Assembly (NCBI RefSeq): GCF_002959965.1
Contig: NZ_PREV01000026.1
Coordinates: 1,774,501 to 1,838,500 of the forward strand
Direction: 5' to 3'
Origin: Microbulbifer pacificus
GTDB taxonomy: Bacteria > Pseudomonadota > Gammaproteobacteria > Pseudomonadales > Cellvibrionaceae
Length of the DNA: 64,000 nt
In this document: positions 8,956 to 18,106 of the stretch, piece by piece
How the letters are laid out: each line of letters opens with the position of its first letter
How positions within the stretch are numbered: the first letter of the stretch is position 1
The notes under the pieces: model-generated
What the model was told of the DNA's origin: nothing
The model's database searches: none
What the model saw: only the letters and a program-made list of their open reading frames with translations
Position numbers and translations under genes: made by a program

Positions 8956-9879
8956 GTGCGCAATCTCAGTCTCGATCAGCTGCAGTTGTTTGTCAGCGCC
9001 TGTGAACTCGGCTCTTTTTCTGCCGTAGCGCGTGACAGCGGCCGTGCGCAATCCGCGGTGAGTGCGCAGATCCAGAATCTGGAACTGGATCTCGGCCTCG
9101 AACTGTTTGATCGCAGTGGCAAGTTTCCAAAACCCACGGACGTCGCGTTGGCGCTGCTGCCCCTGGCCCGCCAGTCCATCGGCCAGATGCGCCGGTTGCA
9201 GCAGGCGGCGGATTCCTACGAGCGGGGCGAGGAGTCGCAGCTGCGCATTCTGTTCGAGGAGCAGGTGATGCCGGATCGGCTCAACGATATGCTCGCGGCC
9301 TTTGCCGAACAATTTCCCAACACGTTGATCCATGCCAGCAGTGTCGACGGCGATACGGCCGTCGGTCGGATAGGCCGGGGCGAAGCGGATTTTGCCTTTG
9401 TCACCGCCCGCGATGGCTATCCGGGTGAAGTGCGCTCCAACAATCTCGGGCAGCAGCAGATCCTCACCCTTGTCGCGCCGGACCACCCCCTTGCACAGAT
9501 GCTCTCTGCCAGTCTGGCGGAGGCCGCCGACCACCGGCAGATTCTGATCGCCAGCGGCACCGCCACCCCGTCGATGGATAGGGATCACACAAGCCCGCAG
9601 AATCAGGTTGCCACCCAGTGCTGGCGTACGGATTCCCTGTTACAGGGGCTGGAGCTGGCCAGCAAGGGAGTGGGGTGGGTCAATGCGCCATTCGAGCTGG
9701 CGCGGCCATTCCTCAAGAGCGGCCGTCTGGTGGAGCTGAATCTCACCAGTGCGCTCTCCGCCTGGAGCCTCGGTGTCGATCTGCTCTGGTCCAATCGCAC
9801 GGCCCAGGGGGTCGCCGGGCGTTGGTTTGCGCGCGAGGCACACCGTCTTTACGGCAACTACTACAGCCCTCCTCAGTAG
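8956..9879 (+). CDS. LysR-family transcriptional regulator
   Basis: 307 aa, starting at GTG with AGGGAG upstream. The N-terminal winged helix-turn-helix is clear: LSLDQLQLFVSACELGSF, SAVARDSGRAQSAVSAQIQN, LFDRSGKFPKPTDVALALL. The remaining ~210 residues form the periplasmic-binding-like effector domain. LysR proteins usually control a neighbouring divergent gene, but here both neighbours run in the same direction, so the target is unclear; the DUF2938 and AhpD-like genes downstream are candidates. Confidence 0.88.
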   Translation: MRNLSLDQLQLFVSACELGSFSAVARDSGRAQSAVSAQIQNLELDLGLELFDRSGKFPKPTDVALALLPLARQSIGQMRRLQQAADSYERGEESQLRILFEEQVMPDRLNDMLAAFAEQFPNTLIHASSVDGDTAVGRIGRGEADFAFVTARDGYPGEVRSNNLGQQQILTLVAPDHPLAQMLSASLAEAADHRQILIASGTATPSMDRDHTSPQNQVATQCWRTDSLLQGLELASKGVGWVNAPFELARPFLKSGRLVELNLTSALSAWSLGVDLLWSNRTAQGVAGRWFAREAHRLYGNYYSPPQ

Positions 9880-9985
9880 CCTGCCTCGCTATCTATCTGT
9901 ATTTCCGATAGATACCAACTTTTCCTCAAGTATTTTCCAGTAGAAACTGCCTTCCAATCTTGGATGAAAGCAGTGAGGTGCATGC

Positions 9986-10480
9986 GTGAATGAATTCTGG
10001 CCCTGGCTTGGCGACAGCCTGGTATTGGGGATCGGTGCGACGTTGATCTGCGATCTCTGGGGTCAGCTGGTGCGTCTGGTTACGGGTATTCCCCCTCTGG
10101 ATTGGCGCCTGGTGGGGCGCTGGATCGGGTATATGCCGCGCAGGTTCGTCCACGACAGCATCGGTGTGGTTCAGCCGATCAGGGGGGAGAAGGTTTTAGG
10201 CTGGAGCGTGCACTATCTGACCGGCGTTGTACTGGCGGCGGCCATGCTTGGGCTGTTTGGTGTTGCTTGGTTGGAAAAACCAAACCTGCTGCAGGCGCTC
10301 GGGTTTGGCCTGATAACCGTCGTGCTGCCATTTTTTATTATGCAGCCCGCACTGGGTGCGGGCGTTGCCGCCAGTCGTACCCCGCGACCGACACGTGCGC
10401 GATTACTGAGCCTGTGTACCCACGGTGCTTTTGGCCTGGGGCTCTGGGCGAGCGCGATCGTCATCAATTTCCTGTGTTGA
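9986..10480 (+). CDS. DUF2938 family membrane protein
   Basis: 164 aa from GTG at 9986 with GAGGTG six bases upstream. Four transmembrane segments, with the family pattern LGIGATLICDLWGQL, DWRLVGRWIGYMPRG-like (here YMPRRFVHDSI), GWSVHYLTGV and FFIMQPALGAGVAASRTPRP. DUF2938 proteins have no established function. Only 30 nt separate it from the redox protein downstream. Confidence 0.82.
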   Translation: MNEFWPWLGDSLVLGIGATLICDLWGQLVRLVTGIPPLDWRLVGRWIGYMPRRFVHDSIGVVQPIRGEKVLGWSVHYLTGVVLAAAMLGLFGVAWLEKPNLLQALGFGLITVVLPFFIMQPALGAGVAASRTPRPTRARLLSLCTHGAFGLGLWASAIVINFLC

Positions 10481-10510
10481 AAGAGTTCCGATGAAATTTC
10501 GAGGTGAATC

Positions 10511-11029
10511 ATGGATCGCAAAACCGTGCAGCAACAAATCGCGGCGTTTGGTGAACACTACCGCTACGACGTGGGGTATCTGCAGGATTTTCTACAGATA
10601 GCGCCGGAGTGTTATGAAGCGTTTCTGGGTTTCCAGTCTCTATCCAGTTATCGCGGCAAGTTACCGCTGGATATCTACTGGGTGAGCCGGCTGGCTTCCA
10701 TGCAGATCGCCGATTGTGGTGAATGCCTGCAGTTATCCGTGCGCATGGCCCTGGAAGCGGGCGTGGACAAGACGGTGGTGAAGTCCTGTATCGAGGGTGG
10801 CAGCCGCTTGCCGGAAAACCTGAAGGACATTTTTGATTTCGCCAGCGCGGTGGCGAGCTACCGGGTGATTGACCCCCAGCTGGATGCACGTATCGACCAG
10901 CTGCTGGATAAAGCCCAACGTATCGAGCTGGGTATTTGTGTGGCAACAGCGTCGGTTTACCCGTCCATCAAACGGGCGCTGGGGATTGCCCAGCGCTGCA
11001 GCCTGGTAGAAATCGAATACGCGGCTTGA
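10511..11029 (+). CDS. AhpD/carboxymuconolactone decarboxylase-like protein
   Basis: 172 aa with GAGGTG upstream of the ATG. All-helical protein with the AhpD-type CxxC in ADCGECLQLSVRMALEAG near residue 75, which in AhpD relatives performs peroxide-linked thiol chemistry. The histidine normally following the second cysteine of AhpD is not in the usual place, so peroxidase activity is uncertain. Probably co-transcribed with the DUF2938 gene. Confidence 0.72.
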   Translation: MDRKTVQQQIAAFGEHYRYDVGYLQDFLQIAPECYEAFLGFQSLSSYRGKLPLDIYWVSRLASMQIADCGECLQLSVRMALEAGVDKTVVKSCIEGGSRLPENLKDIFDFASAVASYRVIDPQLDARIDQLLDKAQRIELGICVATASVYPSIKRALGIAQRCSLVEIEYAA

Positions 11030-11044
11030 GCGGGAGGCAACGGC

Positions 11045-11647
11045 TCACTGCTGCATCACCAGCCCTGCAGCGATGGTCAGCATCATTGCGGCAATCCCCA
11101 GGTCGATAAACCGCCATACCGTCGGGCGGGCCAGCCAGGGGGACAGCCAGGCGGCACCCATCGCCAGGCCAAAAAACCAGGTGATGGAGGCGCTGACCGC
11201 ACCCAGGGCATAGGCGCCGGGTTCCGTTTGCTGCGCGCCGAGTGATCCGATCAAAAGCACCGTATCCAGATAGACATGGGGATTGAGCAGGGTCACCGCC
11301 AGCGTCATCATCATTACGCTGGCCAGTGACCGGGCTCTTTCTTCCTTGCCGTTTTCCAGCCCCGCCGGGCGCAGCGCGCGGCGCAGTGCCTGGACGCCGT
11401 ACCAGCCGAGGAAGGCGGCACCACCCCAGCGGGCGACACTGAGCAGCAGTGGACTTTCCGCCAGCAGTACCGCCAGCCCGAATACCCCGGCACAGACCAG
11501 CACCGCATCGCAGAGTGCACAGACCGCCGCTACCTGAAAGTGGTATTCCCGCCGCACCCCTTGCGCGAGCAGAAATGCATTCTGCGCGCCAATGGCAATG
11601 ATCAGGCCCGCGCCAAGCATCAGGCCGTTCAAATAGCTGTGGAACAT
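11045..11647 (-). CDS. argO: LysE-family arginine/lysine exporter (ArgO type)
   Basis: 200 aa with six hydrophobic helices. Family motifs are LIIAIGAQNAFLLAQGV at the N-terminus and TLLNPHVYLDTVLLIGS in the middle. It exports excess arginine, canavanine or lysine. It is divergent from argP with a 99-nt gap, the classical arrangement in which ArgP activates argO. It converges on the AhpD-like gene, 15 nt away. Confidence 0.93.
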   Translation of the reverse strand: MFHSYLNGLMLGAGLIIAIGAQNAFLLAQGVRREYHFQVAAVCALCDAVLVCAGVFGLAVLLAESPLLLSVARWGGAAFLGWYGVQALRRALRPAGLENGKEERARSLASVMMMTLAVTLLNPHVYLDTVLLIGSLGAQQTEPGAYALGAVSASITWFFGLAMGAAWLSPWLARPTVWRFIDLGIAAMMLTIAAGLVMQQ

Positions 11648-11746
11648 CGTGTTTCTCTACCCGCTAAGTCAATTCGGTGGCCAGTTTGGCTCGACCTCTG
11701 GTATAAGAAAAACGACTTTTCCTAATCCTGCATTAGTAAAACTGAT

Positions 11747-12646
11747 ATGTTCGATTACAAGTTGCTGGCCGCGCTCGCGGCGGTGGTAGAGCAGGCGGGG
11801 TTTGAGCGGGCGGCGTTGGTCCTGGGGCTGTCACAGTCCGCGGTTTCCCAGCGCATCAAGTTGCTGGAGGCGCGGGTTGGCCAGCCGGTACTGCTGCGCG
11901 GATCACCGCCGAAACCTACGGAAGTTGGTCGTCGCCTGCTGAACCATGTGCAACAGGTGCGCCTGCTGGAGCGGGATATCCAGGGGCAGATTCCCGCGTT
12001 GATGGAGGCGGGGTCGGGCCCGGAAAGACTGAGGATTGCCATCAATGCCGACAGTCTGGCGACCTGGTGGGGGCCGGCGATTGCGGAATTCTGCAGCGCG
12101 CGCAATCTGGTGCTGGATCTGGTGGTGGAGGATCAGGAAGTGGGGCTCAAGCGCATGCGCGCCGGCGATGTGGCGGCGTGCGTGTGCGGTGCGGAGAAGG
12201 CGGTGTCAGGGGCGCGCAGTATTGCCCTTGGCGCCATGCGCTACCGCGCGCTGGCGAGCCCGGCATACCTGGGTCGGTATTTTCCAGACGGGGTCGATAC
12301 CTTCACGCTGTCAAAATCCCCGGCGGTGGTATTCGGGCCGGATGATTCCCTGCAGCACCGTTTCCTGGAATCCCTGGGTTTTAGCGGGAGTTTTCCCTAT
12401 CACCTGTGCCCGTCTTCCGAGGGGTTTGTGCAGCTGGTGGCCAATGGTCTCGGCTGGGGGCTGGTGCCGGAGTTGCAGGCCCAGGAGGTGCTGGCGCGGG
12501 GTGAGCTGGTAGAACTGTTACCCCATCGGCCCATTGATGTGCCGCTCTACTGGCACCATTGGCGCACCGGCGGGGAGTTGCTGGAGGCACTCACCGGCGA
12601 GCTGTTGCGCACCGCCGGTAAGCTGCTGATAGCCGGGGACGGCTAG
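11747..12646 (+). CDS. argP: LysR-family regulator ArgP (IciA)
   Basis: 299 aa. N-terminal helix-turn-helix with DYKLLAALAAVVEQAGF, ERAALVLGLSQSAVSQRIK and LLEARVGQPVLLR, all typical of ArgP. ArgP binds arginine or lysine and activates argO with arginine; lysine traps the complex. The divergent argO neighbour strongly supports the specific name. No additional operator could be pinned down in the 99-nt gap by eye. Confidence 0.93.
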   Translation: MFDYKLLAALAAVVEQAGFERAALVLGLSQSAVSQRIKLLEARVGQPVLLRGSPPKPTEVGRRLLNHVQQVRLLERDIQGQIPALMEAGSGPERLRIAINADSLATWWGPAIAEFCSARNLVLDLVVEDQEVGLKRMRAGDVAACVCGAEKAVSGARSIALGAMRYRALASPAYLGRYFPDGVDTFTLSKSPAVVFGPDDSLQHRFLESLGFSGSFPYHLCPSSEGFVQLVANGLGWGLVPELQAQEVLARGELVELLPHRPIDVPLYWHHWRTGGELLEALTGELLRTAGKLLIAGDG

Positions 12647-12659
12647 CCGATCTTCGGTC

Positions 12660-13571
12660 TCACCCCGGTTTGCGCGCGAGCGGCTGGCACATGCAGTGCA
12701 CGCCGCCGCCACCGGCGGTGATCATGGAGATATCCGGGTCGATCACCTCTAACCCGTGGGCGCGGCACTTTTCTTTCAGTTCGGTGTTGTCGGCGGGGAG
12801 CATGACACGGTCGTTGCCCAGCGCCACGACGTTGACGCCGAGCTCCATCACCTGTGGGTAGGAGATGTCGATAATCTCGAAGTTGCGGGATTTGAACCAT
12901 TGCACCAGTTCCGGCTCTACGGCATCCACACACACAGCCACGAGCTTTTCCGCGAGCGCCGCTACCAGCACGTCGAGGTGCAGGAAGTAGGGATCGAATT
13001 CGTAACCTTTGACTTCCCAGCCTTCTTTTTCGATCCAGCTTTTCATCTGGTTGAAGCCCTGGGGTGAGGTGCGCTCGCCGCTGTAGCCGCACAGGATGAC
13101 GCCGGGTTCCAGCACCATGAAGTCACCGCCCTCCAAACTGCCGGCGGTGATGATGTCGTAAATGGGGATGTCGAGCTTCTGGTAGGTCTTTACCACGTCG
13201 ACCCATTCGCCGCGGCGCCAGGGGGAGTACATCTGGGTGACGATGGGGCCCCAGGGGGTCATGACGCTGCTGTCGCGGGCGTAGAGCTGGTAGGGGAGGT
13301 TGCTGTCGGCGGGCAGCAGGTGGGTATTTACGCCGGCCTGTTTGTAGGCGTCGAGCATTTCCCGATGCTGTTGTTTGGCAACAGCGGCGTCGAACTGGCG
13401 GCCGAGGCGCACGGAGCGGCGGCTGGCGGCATTGCCCATTTGCCAGGTGTAGTTGTCGATGGGGCCGACGAGGAGGTCGGTGAGCACGCCGTATTCGGAA
13501 TCGATACCCCAGTTTTTCAGTGGCGCAGTGTTGCCGTTTTCGTTGCGGTGTTTGTAGGTAAATTCGGTCAT
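12660..13571 (-). CDS. Amidinotransferase-fold amidinohydrolase (arginine deiminase/DDAH-like)
   Basis: 303 aa of the guanidino-group-modifying superfamily. Catalytic residues can be placed: RD in YARDSS, the EGGD loop in GSLEGGDFMV, HLD in YFLHLDVLVA and the nucleophilic cysteine in GGGGVHCMCQ about ten residues before the C-terminus. Members hydrolyse arginine, methylarginines or guanidino acids to ureido products. The next gene on the same strand, 79 nt upstream, is an N-carbamoyl-amino-acid hydrolase, which could act on the product. The true substrate is not evident. It converges on argP (13 nt apart). Confidence 0.8.
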   Translation of the reverse strand: MTEFTYKHRNENGNTAPLKNWGIDSEYGVLTDLLVGPIDNYTWQMGNAASRRSVRLGRQFDAAVAKQQHREMLDAYKQAGVNTHLLPADSNLPYQLYARDSSVMTPWGPIVTQMYSPWRRGEWVDVVKTYQKLDIPIYDIITAGSLEGGDFMVLEPGVILCGYSGERTSPQGFNQMKSWIEKEGWEVKGYEFDPYFLHLDVLVAALAEKLVAVCVDAVEPELVQWFKSRNFEIIDISYPQVMELGVNVVALGNDRVMLPADNTELKEKCRAHGLEVIDPDISMITAGGGGVHCMCQPLARKPG

Positions 13572-13650
13572 CTTCTTTCTCGAAACTTTTTCAGTGGAGC
13601 CCTGTTTGGGGTCCGGCAGCAGCCGCTTAGCATTTAAGTTGGTCGCTTCG

Positions 13651-14898
13651 TCAGCCGCTTTTGTTTGCCATCTTCAGCATCGCGTGCAGCAGTACATTCG
13701 CCCCCGCTTCCAGATCTTTCGGTTCCGCATTTTCCGCTTCGTTGTGGCTCAGGCCTTTTTCGCAGGGCACGAAGATCATGCTGGTGGGCGCTACGCGGGA
13801 GATGTACACGGAGTCGTGGCCGGCGCCGGAGACCATTTCCTTGTTGCTGTAGCCGAGATCGGCGACGGCGCTGCGTACGGCTTCGACGCATTTCGTATCG
13901 AAGGCGACGGCGGGGGAGCGCCATTCTTCGCGGATATCGTGTTCCAGGCCGGTTTCCCCGGCGACGCTGGCGGCGATTTCGCGGAAGCGCTGGTCCATGG
14001 CGTCGAGGGTTTTCTGGTCCGGGTGGCGCAGGTCTACGGCGAGGACGAGTTTTTCCGGGACGGTGTTGCGGCTGCCGGGTTCGACGCGGATGTCACCGAA
14101 GGTGGCCCTTGCCCAGGGGGCGTGTTCTTCGGCGAGTTTGTAGAGCTGGTCGAGGATGCGGTGCAGCCCCATAAACGGGTCGCGGCGGCCTTCCATGGGG
14201 CTGGGGCCGGCGTGGCAGGGTTGGCCGATCAGGGTGAGGTCGTACCAGTTCATGCCCTGGACGCCGCTCAATACGCCGATGGTTTTTTCTTCGGCCTCCA
14301 AAATGGGGCCCTGCTCGATATGGACTTCAAACGCGGCGGCGAGTGGGCGCGGTTTGGCGGGGGCCTGGCCTCTGTAGCCGATACGCTCGAGTTCTGCGCC
14401 GAAGGTCTTGCCCTCTTTGTCCTGGCGGGCGTAGGCGTAGTCGAGGTCGAATTCGCCGGCCCAGACGCCGGAGCCGATCATGGCGGGGGAGAAGCGGGCG
14501 CCTTCTTCATTGGTCCACACGGCCACTTCAATAGGGGCCTCGGTTTCCACATTGGCGTCGTTGAGAGAGCGGATGACTTCGAGGCCGGACAGTACGCCGT
14601 AAACACCGTCAAACTTGCCGCCGGTGGGCTGGGTGTCGAGGTGGGAGCCGGTGAGTACCGGTGGCAGTTCCGGGCTTTTACCGGGGCGCTGGGCGAAGAT
14701 ATTGCCCATTTCATCGACGGTGACGCTGCAGCCGACGTCTTCGCACCATTTCACGAAGAGGTCACGGCCCTGTTTGTCGAGATCGGTAAGGGCCTGGCGG
14801 TTGCAGCCGCCTTTTTGTGTGGCGCCGATCTGCGCCATCTCCATCAGGGAGTCCCACAGGCGCTGGCCGTTGATACGCAGTTGCCGGTAGTCGGTCAT
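13651..14898 (-). CDS. Zn-dependent N-carbamoyl-L-amino-acid hydrolase / allantoate amidohydrolase (M20 family)
   Basis: 415 aa from ATG at 14898, with GGA eight bases upstream; a TTG at 14910 overlaps this site. Metal-binding motifs of the hydantoinase/carbamoylase family are visible: GSHLDTQPTGGKFDG near residue 87, WTNEEGARFSPAM near 125, HIEQGPILE near 192 and the C-terminal SGAGHDSVYIS. It hydrolyses N-carbamoyl (ureido) groups to amine, CO2 and ammonia. It is upstream of the amidinohydrolase on the same strand, suggesting a two-step pathway. Confidence 0.87.
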   Translation of the reverse strand: MTDYRQLRINGQRLWDSLMEMAQIGATQKGGCNRQALTDLDKQGRDLFVKWCEDVGCSVTVDEMGNIFAQRPGKSPELPPVLTGSHLDTQPTGGKFDGVYGVLSGLEVIRSLNDANVETEAPIEVAVWTNEEGARFSPAMIGSGVWAGEFDLDYAYARQDKEGKTFGAELERIGYRGQAPAKPRPLAAAFEVHIEQGPILEAEEKTIGVLSGVQGMNWYDLTLIGQPCHAGPSPMEGRRDPFMGLHRILDQLYKLAEEHAPWARATFGDIRVEPGSRNTVPEKLVLAVDLRHPDQKTLDAMDQRFREIAASVAGETGLEHDIREEWRSPAVAFDTKCVEAVRSAVADLGYSNKEMVSGAGHDSVYISRVAPTSMIFVPCEKGLSHNEAENAEPKDLEAGANVLLHAMLKMANKSG

Positions 14899-15081
14899 CG
14901 AGTCGTCCAAAAGCAGAAGTTACTGTTCACGCAGGTTTTTGTGTATCAGGTTCTGTACATCAGGTTTAGTACAGTTGCTCGATACATTGTGCCGCGCGGC
15001 AGAACTTGTGACTGTTGAACTCGATCGTCGCGCGCGGTGATCCTGCGGAATCCGCGCGCGCGAAGTGCAGTTACTGCAGGA

Positions 15082-15630
15082 TCAATCGGCGAGGTATTCG
15101 TCTTTGAGTTTTACGTAGTTGCCGGCGGTATAGGTAAAAAAACGTTTTTCCTTTTCCGACAGCGGACGCGCCTGTTTTGCCGGAGATCCCACATAGAGGT
15201 AGCCGCTTTCCAGTCGTTTGCCCGGCGGCACCAGCGCGCCGGCGGCGAGCACGACTTCGTCTTCGATCACCGCGCCATCCAGAACGATCGCACCAATGCC
15301 GATCAGCACCCGGCTGCCCACGGTGCAGCCGTGCAGGCAGGCTTTGTGGCCGATGGTGACGTCTTCACCAATGGTCAGCGGCCAGCCGCCCTCGTTGAAG
15401 TCACTGGCGTGGGTAATGTGGAGTACCGAGCCGTCCTGCACGCTGGTGCGGGCGCCGATGCGCACGCGGTGCATGTCGCCACGGATCACCGCCATGGGCC
15501 AAACGGAACAGTCATCGGCCAGCTCTACGTCGCCGATGACGCTGCTCTGTGGATCGATATAGACCCGCTCGCCGAATTTTGGGTGGTGGCCGCGATGTGT
15601 GCGTACTGAACAGGAATCGGATTGGGACAA
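15082..15630 (-). CDS. yrdA: Gamma-class carbonic anhydrase-like protein (YrdA)
   Basis: 182 aa left-handed beta-helix hexapeptide protein. It closely follows E. coli YrdA: SVIGDVELADDCSVWP, VIRGDMHRVRIGARTSVQDG, HITHASDF, IGHKACLHGC and KRLESGYLYVGSPAKQ. The zinc histidines are in HITH and GHKACLHG. TTG at 15630 was chosen because a perfect GGAGGT lies five bases upstream (15636-15641); a further TTG at 15651 lacks one. It is divergent from prlC, as in Pseudomonas. Catalytic activity of this subgroup is often unproven. Confidence 0.92.
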   Translation of the reverse strand: MSQSDSCSVRTHRGHHPKFGERVYIDPQSSVIGDVELADDCSVWPMAVIRGDMHRVRIGARTSVQDGSVLHITHASDFNEGGWPLTIGEDVTIGHKACLHGCTVGSRVLIGIGAIVLDGAVIEDEVVLAAGALVPPGKRLESGYLYVGSPAKQARPLSEKEKRFFTYTAGNYVKLKDEYLAD

Positions 15631-15731
15631 GGCTGACCTCCGCTGGGGCAATCCACTAAAATACGGGCGTATGTTAACCCGTCTGTGCGATCACCGCTCC
15701 GGCGTCGCTCGCCCACCGACAAGGAATTCCC

Positions 15732-17780
15732 ATGTCTGACACGTCGTCGTCCAATCCGTTGCTGGCCGCCCCGATACTTCCGCCATTCGACACCCTGAAG
15801 CCGGAACACGCCGAGCCTGCCATTGCGGCTTTCATCGAGAAATGTCGCGATCAGCTGCAAATATGCCTGGAAAAGGCGGGGGATACCCCGTTATGGGACG
15901 AAACACTGGCACCACTGGAAGAGGCGCAGGACCTGTTGAGCAAGGCCTTCTCGCCGGTGTCGCATCTGAACAGTGTGCTGAGCGGCGGCTGGCGCGCACC
16001 GTACGAGGCCTGTCTGACGCGGGTAACCGAGTACTGGACCGAGCTGGGTCAGAATAGCGAGCTCTACGCGGTCTACCGCGCGCTGGCCAAGTCACCGGAT
16101 TTCGCGTCCTGGCCACAGGCGCGCAAGCAGGCGGTGCGCCACGGTCTGCGAGATATGCATCTCGGCGGTGTCAGCCTCGAGGGAGACAAGCGTGCGCGCT
16201 ATGCCGCGATCAGCAAGCGCCTGGCGGAACTGAAAAGCACATTCGCCAACAACGTGCTGGACGCCACCAATGCCTGGACCCTGAACGTCACCGAGGAATC
16301 CGAACTGACGGGTATCCCGGATTCCGCACTGGCTGCCGCGAAGTCACTGGCGGAATCCAAGGGCAAACCGGGTTGGCTGCTGACGCTCGACGGCCCCTGC
16401 TTCCTGGCGGTGATGACCCACGCGGAGAACCGCGCACTGCGTCAGAAAATCCACTACGCCTATATCACCCGCGCTTCCGACGTCGGACCCAACGCCGGCG
16501 AATTCGACAATGCCAACGTAATGGCGGAGATCCTCGCCCTGCGCGCGGAACAGGCGCATCTGCTCGGGATGAAAAACTACGCCGAGCGCTCCCTGGCCAG
16601 CAAGATGGCGGAGTCGCCGGAGGAGGTGGAACAGTTCCTGTGGGATCTGGCCAAGCGCGCCAAGCCCGCCGCCGTGAGGGAGTTTGCGGAACTGCAGACC
16701 TTCGCGACAGCGGCGCTCGGTCTCGAAAAGCTGCAGCCATGGGATATTGCCTGGGCGGCGGAAAAGCTCAAGCAAGACCGCTACGCGGTAAGCCAGGAAG
16801 AGCTGCGCCCGTATTTTCCCTACCCGAAAGTGCTGGCGGGTATGTTTGCGGTGGTGGACCGGCTGTTTGGCGTGGTGGCGGAGCGGGACGATTCCGTGGC
16901 GAGCTACCACCCGGACGTACACTTCTACTGGCTGAAGCGCGGTGGCCAGCCCATTGCCGGTTTCTATCTCGATCCCTATGCCCGCGAGAAAAAACGCGGC
17001 GGCGCCTGGATGGACGATGCGCGGGTGCGTCGCCAGACCATCGCCGGGCTGCAGTTGCCGGTGGCCTATCTGGTATGCAATTTTTCCTCCCCGTCCGAAG
17101 GCAAACCGGCGCTGTTGACCCACTACGAGGTCACCACGCTTTTCCACGAGTTCGGTCACGGCCTGCACCACATGCTCACCCAGGTGGATGTGGCCGCGGT
17201 ATCCGGTATCAACGGTGTGGCCTGGGACGCGGTGGAGCTACCCAGCCAGTTTCTGGAGAACTGGTGCTGGGAACCGGAGGCGCTGGCAATGATTTCCGGT
17301 CACTACCAGACCGGTGAGCCGCTGCCGCAGGCCCTGCTGGATAAAATGCTCGCGGCCAGGAATTTCCAGTCGGCGATGTTTACCGTGCGTCAGCTGGAAT
17401 TTGCCCTGTTCGATTTTCTGCTGCACTCGCGCCCGGAGGGGGCCAATGCCGAGGAAATACAGCGGCTGATCAACGAGGTGCGCGCGCGGGTATCGGTCGT
17501 GCCAGTGTCACCGGACAACCGCTTTCAACACAGTTTCAGTCATATTTTTGCCGGTGGCTACGCGGCGGGTTACTACAGCTACAAGTGGGCGGAAGTATTG
17601 AGTGCGGATGCGTTTTCCCTGTTCGAGGAGAACGGCATCTTCGACCCGGATACCGGCAGAAAATTTCTTACCACGGTACTTGAGCAGGGCGGCAGTCGCG
17701 ATGCGCAGGACCTGTTCACGGAATTTCGCGGCAGAGCCCCTAAAATAGACGCGCTGTTGCGCCACTCAGGAATCGAGTGA
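15732..17780 (+). CDS. prlC: Oligopeptidase A (M3 family metallopeptidase)
   Basis: 682 aa cytosolic zinc peptidase that degrades peptides, including cleaved signal peptides. The zinc motif HEFGHGLHHML is near residue 475, and the downstream ligand glutamate lies around ELPSQFLENW. Length matches E. coli PrlC (680). AAGGAA precedes the ATG. It is followed 38 nt later by yheV. Confidence 0.97.
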   Translation: MSDTSSSNPLLAAPILPPFDTLKPEHAEPAIAAFIEKCRDQLQICLEKAGDTPLWDETLAPLEEAQDLLSKAFSPVSHLNSVLSGGWRAPYEACLTRVTEYWTELGQNSELYAVYRALAKSPDFASWPQARKQAVRHGLRDMHLGGVSLEGDKRARYAAISKRLAELKSTFANNVLDATNAWTLNVTEESELTGIPDSALAAAKSLAESKGKPGWLLTLDGPCFLAVMTHAENRALRQKIHYAYITRASDVGPNAGEFDNANVMAEILALRAEQAHLLGMKNYAERSLASKMAESPEEVEQFLWDLAKRAKPAAVREFAELQTFATAALGLEKLQPWDIAWAAEKLKQDRYAVSQEELRPYFPYPKVLAGMFAVVDRLFGVVAERDDSVASYHPDVHFYWLKRGGQPIAGFYLDPYAREKKRGGAWMDDARVRRQTIAGLQLPVAYLVCNFSSPSEGKPALLTHYEVTTLFHEFGHGLHHMLTQVDVAAVSGINGVAWDAVELPSQFLENWCWEPEALAMISGHYQTGEPLPQALLDKMLAARNFQSAMFTVRQLEFALFDFLLHSRPEGANAEEIQRLINEVRARVSVVPVSPDNRFQHSFSHIFAGGYAAGYYSYKWAEVLSADAFSLFEENGIFDPDTGRKFLTTVLEQGGSRDAQDLFTEFRGRAPKIDALLRHSGIE

Positions 17781-17818
17781 ACCTGTATTCACCGGAAAGG
17801 TTTTAAAAGAGGTAGACC

Positions 17819-18088
17819 TTGAGCGAAGAATTTGAAAAACCCGTGAAGCGCCGGTTTATTGCCGGTGCGGTGTGTCCGCGTTGCAGCGCCATGGACAGAA
17901 TCGTGAATTACAAACTGGGCGATAAAAATTATCGCGAATGTGTGGCCTGTGGTTTCAAGGACGAGATTCGACTGCAGGCGTCGCCGCGGGAACTGGATAC
18001 CCGCGTCAATCAAACGGAAGACAGGGAAGTGGAAGAAACCGCGGTGAAAATATTGCTGCCGCCCGACAGCACCGCCAATAAAAAATAA
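17819..18088 (+). CDS. yheV: YheV-family putative zinc-ribbon protein
   Basis: 89 aa from TTG at 17819, with AGAGGT nine bases upstream. Two CxxC pairs (CPRCSAMD and CVACGF) form a zinc ribbon, preceded by KRRFIAGAVCPRC. Function unknown, although it is conserved next to prlC in related gammaproteobacteria. The acidic tail after residue 60 is poorly ordered by appearance. Confidence 0.9.
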   Translation: MSEEFEKPVKRRFIAGAVCPRCSAMDRIVNYKLGDKNYRECVACGFKDEIRLQASPRELDTRVNQTEDREVEETAVKILLPPDSTANKK

Positions 18089-18106
18089 CGCAAAGAATCC
18101 ACGCTC

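Noticed and set aside
13594-15018. 474-codon plus-strand frame opposite the carbamoylase gene
   Set aside because: Gly/Ala/Phe-rich shadow; the minus-strand frame has clear metal-binding motifs.
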